This document shows positions 34,601 to 45,300 of a DNA stretch of 64,000 bases, in pieces. The stretch is taken from the NCBI GenBank assembly GCA_016110215.1, contig JADWQD010000006.1:1178001-1242000 (forward strand), given 5' to 3'. The notes under the pieces were generated by a model that saw only the letters and a list, made by a program, of their open reading frames with translations, made no database searches and was not told the origin of the DNA. The DNA is from Capronia americana (Eukaryota; Ascomycota; Eurotiomycetes; Chaetothyriales; Herpotrichiellaceae). Within the stretch, counting starts at the first letter, position 1. Each line of letters begins with the position of its first letter. The translations under genes were made by a program, and so were the position numbers.

Positions 34601-35935
34601 TTATTTGGACCGCCGATGGTTCCGTCTGTCCAGTGGATTTGACCCAAGCGGCGAGGGGAACGGACCAGGCTGGAGAGCTTGAGGAGACGTCTCTCGCGCG
34701 TGGCCACTCAGGCTGCCCATCTCCGAGAGTTGCAGTTCCGCTGCAGCGTTGACGTCTCCTCCCGTCCGGTTCAGGAGATACTCCGCGTCCATCCGGGGGA
34801 TACCAAATGAAACGAGCTGCTGGACCTTAACGGGATCGGGCCCGGTGTACATGTTGGTCGATGGCGTCTGCGCAGACACGGCCTGAGCAGACTGCTGGGT
34901 GACACTTCCGGTCGCGTCTTTGCCTTGATAATATGGCGGCGGTGCAGGTGGAGACAATACCGGCGGGGCGGGCGGGGCACGGCTCGGCGGCGTCGGGAAC
35001 GATTTGGTGTCGGACGAGGCCTGCGACGGTCCTGGCGCTTCTGTCCGGACTTCCTTCCTTCGAGGCACGGTCGGCGAGTAGTCGTGCATGGACGATGCTC
35101 GGGAGTCGGTTGCCGCGGCGTTGTGGCTTGGAAAGCCGCCTGGGATGTTGTACATATCCGTTGCATGCGGACGGGCAGGACTCGGTTGGATGGGCTGTTC
35201 TGGTCGCCGCACCGTCGGAGGAGTGTATATTGTCTCAGCTGTGTTCATGGGAGCCCGAGACTTTGGTCGCGACGGCAGCGGTGGAGTATGTTCCTGTTCC
35301 AGAGGCGTCTGCGGTTGCCCTTGCTGGACCGGTGTGGCTGGCGTGTCTTGGGTTTTGCCGAAGGGATTCAATGGCGGGCTTCGAGCACTATTGGGTGTTG
35401 CTTGTGCTGTTTCCGTCCTGCCAGGTGGATGTCTCGGGCGTGTGGGCTCCAGCGTTGTGGTATTAATAGACCGTGGATTGATTTCGGGCTCGCGCTTCTG
35501 AACACTCCTCCTGTTCACGGGAGATGCAGTCCTCGTGTCTCCTCGTCCCCCATGCTGTCCGCTGAGCTTGATATCCCTGATCAGGTCACAAACCTGGAGA
35601 TGCGCCTTCAATTCCGCCATCGACGTCTCCACGGATGCCTTCCCGCGCTCGAGACAAGCATAACAAGAATACGCTGCCCGCCTATCGTGCAACGAACCGC
35701 ACGCCTGCACGTGGCAGCTCACCAACAGCGGCCAGTCCTGGTCCGGTGCGATGGCATTGACGTCGTTGGCGTCCGCGACGATGAGATAACAATGTTGGCA
35801 GATCAGACCGCCGTTGGGCCGTTGGATCAGGATCGAGCCGATATCCGCTCGGGCGTCCTGGAGCAGACGTGCCCCCTCGCAGTAGGTGATGTCCATGTCC
35901 AGGTCCACATCCATGGGGTTCATGGTGTCGACCAT
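34601..35935 (-). CDS. Uncharacterised Cys/His-rich, proline-rich protein with C-terminal UBA domain, 444 aa
   Basis: Single-exon gene of unknown function. The start at 35935 is preferred: the frame is open 65 codons farther, but that extension is Arg/Ser-rich and unlike the rest. An acidic start (MNPMDVDLDMD) leads to a Cys/His segment at about 40-115 with CQHC, CHVQAC, CYAC and HLQVC, probably zinc-binding. Residues about 130-360 are disordered, with Pro/Ser/Thr and many PPxP-like motifs. A UBA-like three-helix domain lies at about 365-405 (VKVQQLVSFGIPRMDAEYLL, then a Thr-Gly-Gly-Asp-Val turn and AAAELQL), which suggests ubiquitin binding. No signal peptide or membrane segment. Possible roles in ubiquitin-linked trafficking or degradation are inference only. 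Confidence 0.75.
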   Translation of the reverse strand: MVDTMNPMDVDLDMDITYCEGARLLQDARADIGSILIQRPNGGLICQHCYLIVADANDVNAIAPDQDWPLLVSCHVQACGSLHDRRAAYSCYACLERGKASVETSMAELKAHLQVCDLIRDIKLSGQHGGRGDTRTASPVNRRSVQKREPEINPRSINTTTLEPTRPRHPPGRTETAQATPNSARSPPLNPFGKTQDTPATPVQQGQPQTPLEQEHTPPLPSRPKSRAPMNTAETIYTPPTVRRPEQPIQPSPARPHATDMYNIPGGFPSHNAAATDSRASSMHDYSPTVPRRKEVRTEAPGPSQASSDTKSFPTPPSRAPPAPPVLSPPAPPPYYQGKDATGSVTQQSAQAVSAQTPSTNMYTGPDPVKVQQLVSFGIPRMDAEYLLNRTGGDVNAAAELQLSEMGSLSGHARETSPQALQPGPFPSPLGSNPLDRRNHRRSK

Positions 35936-37471
35936 CTTGCCACACGACCTTTCGGCAATGAAATGGATACTTGTAAGGAATAAATTGATTGAATCAAATC
36001 CACGGCTAGATCCTGTCGAATCCAGACGATCGAGGGAGGAGACTTGGATGGTTGGGACAGTAATTATCCTACTGTGGTGTCTGAGAAAATCGAAACGACA
36101 GCGACAGCGACTTCGACGAGAAATGGTCAAGCCATACGAATAGAGGATCAGAAGTGGGAACCCGTCAGAAGTGTGTAACAGGATGAGAGGCGTTCCTCTA
36201 GGATAGTTCTTGGGATGAAAAGGCGCTGTTTACGCCTTGGCTTGCGTCGCTTCCTAACACAGATCGAGCACCGAGTAGAGGGTAGGCAGTGTACGCACAG
36301 GCAGACATGCATGTGGCTCGTACATACTCGTAGGGTATGCAGTGTGGCAGGCAGTAGGACCAAATCCAGATCAGGCTGAGCTGAAAAGCCGTATCGCCAC
36401 CCGCGCCATGGAAATGTGCAGTCCAGGCATCGGGTCCGTATTCCACGATGTCCACACGGCTACTGTATGAAATGCGTCCAGTGGTTTCCTAAGCGATCGC
36501 CAGAGAATGGGTACCGTGGGTGTAATCCGGCAAGCCGAGCCAATTCGTAGGATAGGATAGGGCAACCACCACATGCAGGGCGATCAAATCCTCCTTCTCA
36601 GCTCTGAGTTAAGCAAAGATGTGCAGACCGACGGGCTCACCTGTATCCCCTTCCGGGGAAATATCCTACGCACGCGTCACAAACGCAAGCCGATCCAGTC
36701 ATTGGACTGCGCACAACTGCGATTCGGCGTGTGCAACCAGTAGCTTCGTAGGCTCGTAGGCTGCAGCGTTTTCCCGTTCGGCTTGGCTTGCTTCGCCACC
36801 CACCCGTCAATCCGAGGCAGTTTGGCAGCTTTTTGCGCTTCGTCTCGGAGTTCCTGCCAATCACGACGTCGCTGTCGATTGGTGCGCAGGACGCAGCAGG
36901 ACACAGTAAGGTACATTACGAGTAGTACGTGGCCTCCCACAAGGCATCATCGTTTTCTGGGTGGTGCGCTTCGCGTTTTCCTGGGATCATTGCCCGTTCG
37001 GGCGCAGGGAGGGGCAGGGGTATTGCATTATTTCCCGAGGACAAGGCAGTGTGGCAGTCTAGATTGCCTCGATTACTCGACTCGGCTTGTGCGAAGCGTG
37101 CTCGTAGAAGTGTGGCCGCGCAAGAGGGGGCGGAGTTTCCGCCATGAGGCTGAGAAGGCACCCGCCATGAATCTGGCTGCCCCAGTGGTGGCGCTGTTCG
37201 CTTGCTGGATGTTTATGTTACTTTTCGCTTTGGTGTTCCTGTCTCTTTCGGATTCATTTTTCTAGAATCTATTCATCTAATCTATCTGGCCTTTGCTAAT
37301 AATATTTCTGTCGCCAACGGGCTTGATAGATAGAGGGCCCTTCATCAAACCTAGCCGTTGCTACTTCATACTTCGGTCTTCACGGGCTTGATAGATAGAG
37401 ACCCCTTCACTGCCGCCCCAGGGTCAAGTACTTTGTAACGCTCGTTCGGCGATACCTTACTCCGCACCTAG
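35936..37471. other. Divergent intergenic region, 1536 bp
   Basis: Between the UBA gene (minus) and the dynamin-like gene (plus). It holds both promoters and the repeat pair at 37317-37409. An open frame of 160 codons at 36783-37265 has a composition unlike the neighbouring proteins and was not accepted. Confidence 0.6.
37317..37409. repeat. Pair of 28-bp direct repeats 65 bp apart
   Basis: Copies at 37317-37344 and 37382-37409 match at 26 of 28 bases; the shared core is ACGGGCTTGATAGATAGAG. They end about 60 bases before the dynamin-like start codon, in its promoter or 5' UTR. GATAG within the core resembles a GATA-factor site. Confidence 0.85.
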
Positions 37472-39816
37472 ATGGCAGGCCGAGGATCATATTCTCCCGA
37501 CTCGCAATCGTCGACGATGAACGGATACGTCACTGTGCCAAAGCCAACTGGAGATCGGTTGAGAGGGCTGCAGAGCCAGGAGGAACGACGGCTGTTCGAC
37601 CTCGTTGACAAACTCAAGGATCTGGACGTGCAGAGGGAACTACAGCTGCCTCAGCTCGTGGTATGTGGAAGCCAGTCGTCGGGAAAGAGCTCGGTGCTCG
37701 AGGCCATCAGCGGGCTTTCGTTCCCGAGAGGAGAATTTACGTGCACCAAATTCGTGACCGAGTAAGTCTTTCGGAGTCCAATACTCCCCTTGAGGTGCTC
37801 CCACCTGCTAACCCTTTCCCCCTCTCCAGACTCAGATTCCGGCCCGGAAATGTGGAAACGATCGACATTGAAATAGTTCCCGACACGGCCAGGAGTCCTG
37901 ATGATCAAGCCCGGCTCCGATCTGTCAGATTCAAGACCAGAAGACTGACGGAGCTGGGTAAGATCGTGAAGGAGGCAGAGAACGTGCTGTTGGGTGGCCG
38001 TGGAGGGTTCTCGGCCGATGTCCTCAAGGTCGAGGTGGTGAGGCCAGACCAGCAACCGTTGACTCTGATCGATACGCCTGGCCTGATCGCGTCCCACAAC
38101 GATGGCCGAGAATATATCGACCTCGTCCACCGGATCGTCAACGACTGGATCAAGCAGCCACGGACGCTGATCTTGGCCGTGGTGGAAGCCAATCGAGACC
38201 CTCAGAATCAGTCGGTCCTCACGATCGCGAGAGAAGTCGACCCCTCGGGCGAGCGAACATTCGGCATCATCACGAAACCGGATCTCGTCGAGTCGCCGTC
38301 TGGACTCGAGGACTTTTGGATCCGGAAAGCCCAGAACCTGCCCGACACTCTGGCCGGATTCAACTTTGCCAAGGGATGGCATGTCCTCCGGAACCGCGGT
38401 GTGCGGGAAACCGGCAACGACACGTCCATGACCGATAGAGACGAGGCCGAACACCAGTTCTTCACGAACCCGGAGCGACCGTGGCACCAGGTCGATGCAG
38501 CCCACTGGGGGATCAACTCGCTCCAGGGCCGCCTCCGCGGCATTTACTACGAGCACACGCGGCGTCAACTTCCCATCCTAGACGACGACATCAACAACCG
38601 ACTCCAAAAGGCGATCAAAGAGCGGGATGCTCTCAACGAGAAACTCGCCGACGCGGACCAGATCTGGAGCAAGTTCTGCGACAAACGGACTGGCCTCGCG
38701 GTCGAAGCCAAGGGCTGCGTCGACGGGACGTACCTCGACGGCTCGGCCGACTGGGACGGCTCCCCGGACTACTACCTCCGCTCTCGCATTGAGGAGGACC
38801 ACGACGAGTTTGCACGCGAGGTAGAAATGAACGGCCACGGTCTGCGGTCGGGAAACTCGGCCCGCAGCCTCACGGAGGAAAGGGACAGTTTCCGCATCTA
38901 CGTGCAGGAGATGCTCGAATCGACGCGCGGCCGCGAGTTGAAGGGCACCTACGACCCCAAGCGCATGAACCTGCTGTTCCGGAAGCACTCGGCGCCGTGG
39001 TACGGCATCGCCACGAAACACCTGGAACGCGCGCACAGGCGGTGCAGCACCTTTGTCGACCACATCGTCGACAATGTCCTCCAGGATCAACTCCCCGCGC
39101 TGCCCAAGCGGGTCACCCGGGCGATCAAAGAACATTTGAAGAACGCGCTCGAGGTGCAGAAAAAGAAAGCCGAGGAAGAGTTGCGTGCCATCGAGGACGA
39201 TCGCCGCCAGCCCGCGCAGACGCAGAGCAAGCGGTTCGAACAGCGCGCGCGCCAGATGCGCGTCAACAAGAACTTTGCCATGATCAATCGTGTGACCGAG
39301 GAGGAGTCTGCTTATCTGGAGCAGAAGGACGCCCATGTCCACGGCAGGGATGGGCGGGAGCGAGATACCGTCCCCATGACCCCGGCCACGCCAGGAAGTG
39401 CCAGTGTCAGCGCCAGCGCCAGTGCGAATCCCACGCGATACACTCCCGCGCACGTGGACCGGGTTCTCGCACAGGACAGCCGCGCCGAGTCGGCTGAGGA
39501 TATCGGCAAGCGCATGATCGTCTACTACGAGGTAAATTCCGTGTCCCCCCTTCTGTGGAAAAAGAAGTCGTCATACTGACCATATTGCCAGGTCGCCCGT
39601 GAAGTCTTCATCGACAACGTCGTCATCCAGGTCATCGAGCGGCACCTCCTCCGGCCGCTGCACAAGCTGTTTCAGGGCGACTTCGAGATCGACAGGGAGC
39701 TCTTTGCCAGGGCGGTCGACGCGGAGAGGGATCAGAATTTGACGGCCAGGAGGACGGCGGTGAATGAAAGGATTACGCGCTTGATGGGGTTTCAGGACGA
39801 GTTGAGAGTGGTGTGA
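37472..39816 (+). CDS. Dynamin-family GTPase (Mx/Vps1-like fungal paralogue), 738 aa
   Basis: Large GTPase that oligomerises on membranes; fungal paralogues of this type are poorly studied. Three exons: 37472-37761, 37830-39531, 39592-39816, in phase. The GTP-binding domain shows G1 GSQSSGKSSVLEAISG (about 66), a G2 TxxT-like ending CTKFVTE, G3 DTPGL (about 185) and G4 TKPD (about 250). The middle domain/stalk runs to about 560 with WGINSLQGRLRGIYYEHTRRQLP and a Lys/Glu-rich helix (KKKAEEELRAIEDDR). The C-terminal GTPase effector domain (GED) is in the last exon and ends FQDELRVV. There is no PH domain or proline-rich tail, unlike animal dynamins. Ser/Ala/Thr-rich low-complexity sequence at about 625-645 interrupts the stalk and GED. 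It lacks a transmembrane segment, so it is not a mitofusin. Likely cytosolic. Confidence 0.9.
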
Positions 39817-40282
39817 AGAGGGATATACCACGGTTTGTTTTGCGGAGGTTTAGCGAAGCAGGCCATTTATACTGTTGATCCCACGGCGCTGATCGTACTG
39901 TAGATTGACTTATCCTACAATTCAGCATGCTGGCAATTCAGATTTCTGGCAGATTGTGGTTTGTGGTTAGACTTGGTCTTACTTCCTTTTCGGAAGATAT
40001 GTGCGGGCATGATACAGGATATAAATCGAAGGGAAGGGCAGAGCGCTCCTCAAATGCCAATTACTTCTTGAATGAAATGAATCAATGTGTGATCCGACAA
40101 GGCTGAGCGGTAGACAAGGCTGCCTGGCTAAGCCGAGCTCTGATTGGCTGTGTGGTTACTTAGAATGTCTTTCTGCATTGATCTGCTCTTCAGTCGCAAC
40201 CCTCCTTTCGTTATATTATATGACACCCACTGCTTGTCCACCCAGCATCACCTCGCACGACTAGGCCCCTTCAAGAATCACC
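39817..40282. other. Intergenic, 466 bp
   Basis: Between two plus-strand genes: 3' flank of the dynamin-like gene and promoter of the Tti2 gene. Nothing else seen. Confidence 0.6.
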
Positions 40283-41656
40283 ATGAAGAGAGACACAATC
40301 CTGGATACGCTCAAAACCACGCCGGAAAAAGAACCACCCCAGACAACTGCACTCCGACACCAAGCCCATTCCATCATCTCCGCTACCGACCCACACGCCA
40401 TCGAGCAACTACCCACCACGCTGCTCGAGCTGCTCACCCAAGTCATCAGGCCTCTGTTCATCAAGACGAAACACCCAAACTTGACGTCTACGGGGCGGAA
40501 ATCTCTCATCGACACGCCTCCACCCCCATCAATTGCCCGTGCATTTCTAGACCTCGACGACCACCCGCCATGGAAAACACCCACCCCCTTCACCATCCCG
40601 CTGTTGGAGTATATTCTAACCAGCTACTCGGCCCTGCCGTGCAACCCGCCGGATATTACCCTCCGCAAGACGACCATCGAGGCACACTTCCACCTCCTCG
40701 TGCCGCCGATTCTCAACATGATCGATGATGCCGCCCCAACGCCGTACAAGTCCGCGGGATGTCGGTTCCTCGCTCTGCTGTGTGAGATCCTCACCTCTAC
40801 GCAATCCAAGATGCTCAAGCGCTCAGGTCTGGCAGACGTGTTCGTCGACGCTCTAAAGGCGAATTTCCTGCTGCTCCCGACATTGACGCCCGAGGCCGAC
40901 AGTCTCGCACTGCTGAGGGAAGTGTACGCCGCGTTCTTGGGCGTCGTGGACGCTAGGTTCGTGAAGCTCAGACTTAAGCTTGGGGTCCCGTCAATCCAGA
41001 CCGCGGGCTCGGACGCCTTGGACGAGGCCGAGCACGCAGACGACGACAAGGACTTCATCCCTTACCAGGCCATGCTCACGCTAGTGTACAGACATGGCGT
41101 TATGGCTTCGTTGGCACATCTAGGATCTGCAGGCAGCGGCGCTGGTTCCCTCTCGAATACCATGTCCGTGCCCCTGACTGTGTTACTCCTCCGGCAGATC
41201 CCGCCCGTGTTTGCCAGGATGGGAATCCACGCCGTCAAACATTTCCAGGGCCTCTTGCCCATGCTGAGAGCCTCGCTGATGGACCCGTTCGTCCTCCTCG
41301 CGCCGGAGATGGTGGGCGCGATCCTCGACATCGTGGACTGTGTCTTTGAGGTGGGGAGGCCGAGGGTCCAGCAGAAATGGTGGCCCGAGGTATTAAGGGG
41401 CTTGGTGGGCTGTTGGGTGAATTGTGTGGATGAGATAGAGAATGCGGATGAGGAGAAGTCAAACTCAAAGTCAAAGTCTACAAAACCCGGCAATACCACG
41501 CCCACACCTACACCTACACCCCTGGAAGAGATCATGGCGCGGTTGCAACGGTCGGTCAAAACGCTGGGAGAGATCGTCGGCCCAGACGAGTGGAGCGTTG
41601 TCAAGAGGAGACTGGTCGAGGAGGAAGACGACGTGAAAGCCTTGTTTGGCAATTGA
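40283..41656 (+). CDS. TTI2: Tti2 (Tel2-interacting protein 2) family protein, 457 aa
   Basis: Subunit of the Tel2-Tti1-Tti2 (TTT) co-chaperone, which works with Hsp90 to assemble PI3K-like kinases such as TOR, ATM/Tel1 and ATR/Mec1. Single exon. The protein is an all-helical HEAT-type solenoid. Landmarks of the family: the central TPYKSAGCRFLALLCEIL segment, a long C-terminal helix series (FQGLLPMLRASLMDPF, WWPEVLRGLVGCWVNC) and a closing LQRSVKTLGEIVG helix. An acidic loop and a Ser/Lys plus Thr-Pro-rich insert at about 395-415 are low-complexity and probably disordered. Length fits fungal Tti2 proteins. Assignment rests on overall pattern, since the family has few strict motifs. Confidence 0.75.
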   Translation: MKRDTILDTLKTTPEKEPPQTTALRHQAHSIISATDPHAIEQLPTTLLELLTQVIRPLFIKTKHPNLTSTGRKSLIDTPPPPSIARAFLDLDDHPPWKTPTPFTIPLLEYILTSYSALPCNPPDITLRKTTIEAHFHLLVPPILNMIDDAAPTPYKSAGCRFLALLCEILTSTQSKMLKRSGLADVFVDALKANFLLLPTLTPEADSLALLREVYAAFLGVVDARFVKLRLKLGVPSIQTAGSDALDEAEHADDDKDFIPYQAMLTLVYRHGVMASLAHLGSAGSGAGSLSNTMSVPLTVLLLRQIPPVFARMGIHAVKHFQGLLPMLRASLMDPFVLLAPEMVGAILDIVDCVFEVGRPRVQQKWWPEVLRGLVGCWVNCVDEIENADEEKSNSKSKSTKPGNTTPTPTPTPLEEIMARLQRSVKTLGEIVGPDEWSVVKRRLVEEEDDVKALFGN

Positions 41657-41944
41657 GGGATGATGGGAATCGTCGCCAGGTCATACTGTAGAGACATCGC
41701 TCCAGCAACAGGAGTGTTGGCTCAGAGACACAGCCGTAGCTCCAGCTCCAGCTCCAGCATTACTCTTGTTCCTACTCCTACTACTCCATGATAGGGAGAT
41801 GGCTCGGATACGATCAAAAGACAGTAAGTCGTCGAGCCAGACGCGTCAGATAGACTGATGAGACGATCTCGACGCAACAAGTCACCTGCATAATCGCTGG
41901 TGTACTCGGTACAACTGTCGAATAAGCATGGCTTGACTAGCATC

Positions 41945-41964
41945 ACAGTACAGTACTGTACTGT
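41945..41964. repeat. 20-bp perfect palindrome
   Basis: ACAGTACAGTACTGTACTGT is identical to its reverse complement. It lies between two gene ends, so it may mark a transcription stop, but there is no T-run and fungal termination does not need one. The core resembles the inverted repeat at 2634-2652. Confidence 0.9.
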
Positions 41965-41976
41965 ACTCAGTGAACC

Positions 41977-42014
41977 GCATTGCATCGCATTGCATCGCAT
42001 CGCACTGCATTGCG
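41977..42014. repeat. Pentamer tandem array (GCATT/GCATC)
   Basis: Seven to eight imperfect copies of a five-base unit directly after the palindrome. Simple repeat. Confidence 0.8.
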
Positions 42015-42354
42015 CTTTGATCAAAATGCAACGAAATAACGTTCGAAAGTCTCGAACGCACATACTGTACCTCGTAGTGAGGAACTTCATTTCATTGAGC
42101 GGCAATCATCTCACTTTCATCAGACTACCCGCAATTCGGAGGGTGGCTCGACTTCACAACTGGGTCAGTCAGAAGATGAAGGCCAGGCGCATGTCGATCA
42201 TGTCAATTTCTGTTGTGATCCTCTCTATTCCAATCTATTGGGGATATTTACAGAGTCGTCCCATGACAAGAACGAACTCACAGATCAAACTCAAACTCGT
42301 ACAGTACTTGGATCTCAGACGTCCAAGTCAATTCACATCGCCCACACTCCTCCG

Positions 42355-45300
42355 TCAAGAGTCAAGACCAATACCGTCGACGTCCTCGCCCATCACAGGC
42401 CTCTGCTTGAACAGACTCTTGCCCCGTAACCACTTCCTGTACGCTTTATATCTCTTCTTGCCGCCCATCTCTTCCTCCTCCGTCACGCTCAGAGGTTCGT
42501 CGACCTTGCCAGACTCCACGTACTCCCAATACTCCTCCAAGCTGGCTTCGGCCTTCTCGTCCATGGTCAATGTCAGGGCTCCGCGCTCGTCATCATATTG
42601 ACGAAGGATGGAGTGCTGCGGATACGCCCCCGACGGATCTTGAGACGACGAGGTCTTGGATAGATAGTCGAGGTATTCGAGCGGGGCGGCGGAGTAATCT
42701 GTTGTCGAGGTGGTGATCAGCGGGATCTTGCTCGGGTGGGTGACGTAGCGCTCGTACTCGGAGAGCTGGCGCACGGTGGGGTTCAACGACGAGGTGATCA
42801 GCGAGGTGAATGCTTGCAGGGCGAGTTCTTCCTTGGTAGGCGGACTGAGCAGCGAGCTGTTGGTCAGGTCGGTACTCCCCGCGGCCGGGAGTTTCGGAAC
42901 TCGAGGCACGGCCGACGGAGACTGGACTTCAAACGACGGCTCTTTGATGATGCCCGTGTAGTTCGTCCGGCGTACCAGAGTATTGTGCAATTGTTGCTGC
43001 GCGTCGAGCCAAGGACCCAGCGTGTTCGGTTTCGGAGTCGGCTCAATTACAGATGGGGGAGCGGAGTCCAGACGTCCGCCGGCGGACGTATTATCCGACG
43101 GGGCAACTATCTTGACTCCCTTGCGCTTATCTTGTCCTCCTTCTCCGTCGCTTTCGTGCGCGGTCCGCACCTTAAACGGGCTGAGGTCGAACCTTCCTCC
43201 CGACGTTGAGCTGATGGGTATATATCGCAGATTCGAGTGCATTTTGAAGGAGAGCAGTTTGCGGAACGACGAGATGGCCAGCGGTTTGTAGTACTCGATC
43301 CAGTAGTCGTCAAAGTATGCCAACGGTCGATCTCGGAGTTCTCGTGGCCAGAATGAGGGTGGCATCTGTGGTGTCTCGAGGTATTCGTCTGTGTACCAGT
43401 GCCGGTAACTTGGTCGGCGCTTGCCGAACATCGACCGCGGGTCGGAATGGTGGAGGTAGTAATCCGTCGTCAGGTCCCAGAGCATAGGCTGGCCTTGAGC
43501 AAACACATAGTTCCCCAGGAAGAGATTGTACGCCTCTTGCCGTTGGGCGTCCATGAATGAATTGTTGTAGTACCGCTTGAAGCTCTCGACCATGTCGCGA
43601 GAGTGGCTCGTCCATTGGTTGATCTTGCGGTACGTGGACATGGTATTCACGAGATGTGAACCGCCGTACTGCACAGCGATCGTGTCGCCATGGTCGTGCC
43701 ACATGTGGGTGAACAGGTTGACCGCGTCGGAGTCATATTCGACCGACGGCTGCTCGATCACGCCCAGCGCCTGAAGTTGATAGCCCAGGGCCTTCTTGGC
43801 GATCACGAATTGCGCCGCGTTCGTCCGATCGAGACAGTCTATGCAATTGGTTCGTGCAACGCCGCTCTGCAGTTTGAGGCCGGATTCCTCGTCGTCGCCG
43901 TTATGGAAGAATCCCGTCTTCGGCAAGATGTCTTCCGCGATCGCCTCTAGACTGCCGATGACATCTTGGTCCCGACTTTTCGAGGCACGACTCATGTCCC
44001 AGGCATGGTACAGAATCTGTTTGTCCTTGGGGAGGAATTGGTTTAGGTAATTCACAGCGACTGTGTACTCCTTGAGTAGTTTTGACTCCCTAGGAGTCCG
44101 CTCGCGGGATTTGACCAGATTGAGCACGTATATCGGTGTACCGTATCGTCTGAAAAGGTCATCAAAGTGCAGTGCCGCAGCGCTGAAGAACGGATCTGCT
44201 ACGTTGAGATGAATGTCGGGTTTCGGTGAAACGCCCGTACTATCCTGCGTCCAGTGTAATGGAATGCTGCCTCGGTGTTGCACGTGTGAGGTGTACTTGT
44301 TGTTTGCGAACAGAGTCGGCCCAGGAGCGTGAAACGAGGTCGTCAACATCTCCGACACGATCTGTTCCGTTTCGACATCGTTTGCCACATATCCCAGATC
44401 ATTTGCACCCCGTTTCAGGAACCTTGCGCCAGCAAAGAATCTCGACCGGCGTGCAATGATCGTCACATAGACCACTCGTCCCCAGTATACCGACAGGGCA
44501 CTTTGATCGACATAACCATGAACAATCGATAGACACCAGTCATACGGGTTCTTGAGGGCTTCTTTCGCCGGCTTCAACAGATGATGGTTCCAGACAAACA
44601 TATCGTTATGGTCGGGCTTGTGGGGGGCGGTCGGGTCTTCATGCAATGCCTGGCGCTCGCGCATGATATTGTGCTGCAACGTCCGCGTAACATCGTACGA
44701 GTAGCTGAAGTAGAACGACCTCGTGAGATCCAGATTGTTCAGGATGCCGACGAAGCGGGCTTCCTCGAGATGCCGATCTTGCTTTGCTCGTGTAGAAGCG
44801 GCCGTGACCAAGGGCATTAGTTCTGTCTTGTCGATTTGGTAGATATAGTGTCCACCGATCATGGCCACTTGACTTCGTTTGGTCACGTACAGCATGTAGT
44901 ATTGCGCTGTGAAGCGGATGAAACCAAGCAAGCCCCAAAAGCTGGTCTTGACCTTGAGTCCGCCCGTGGCACGATTGCCCTCGTCAATGGCATTGAGTAT
45001 TTGCTGGGTCTCTTTCTTGGTGTAGATAATGTCATCCTCTGTGATGTTCAGTTCGCCTGGTTCTGAAGTGCGATCAATCTTCAAGATTCTGAATGCAGAG
45101 TCCAAAAGGTCCGAGCCGACAATGTAGTAGTAGTTTGCGGTCTCATGGAGGGTGAACTTGTGCATTTTGACGACGCCTTCCTCTCCTACCTTGCTGACCA
45201 GGGCACCCCTGTTGCGTTGAAGCGCGGTCGGAGATGGACTCCCGGTGCGGTGGAAGGACTTGGACAGATCTAGCTCGTCCTCCTCATCTTCGATATCCTT

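Larger units (their letters stand above)
41657..42354. other. Convergent intergenic region, 698 bp, with several short repeats
   Basis: Between the Tti2 and Fig4 stops. It contains a CTCCAG triplet-like run (about 41739-41758), a 20-base palindrome (41945-41964) and a run of GCATT/GCATC pentamers (41977-42014). No gene. Confidence 0.65.

Noticed and set aside
36783..37265. 160-codon plus-strand open frame ending in a hydrophobic stretch
   Set aside because: Composition is Arg/Ser/Cys-rich like random frames, it overlaps open frames on the other strand and lies in a divergent promoter region.
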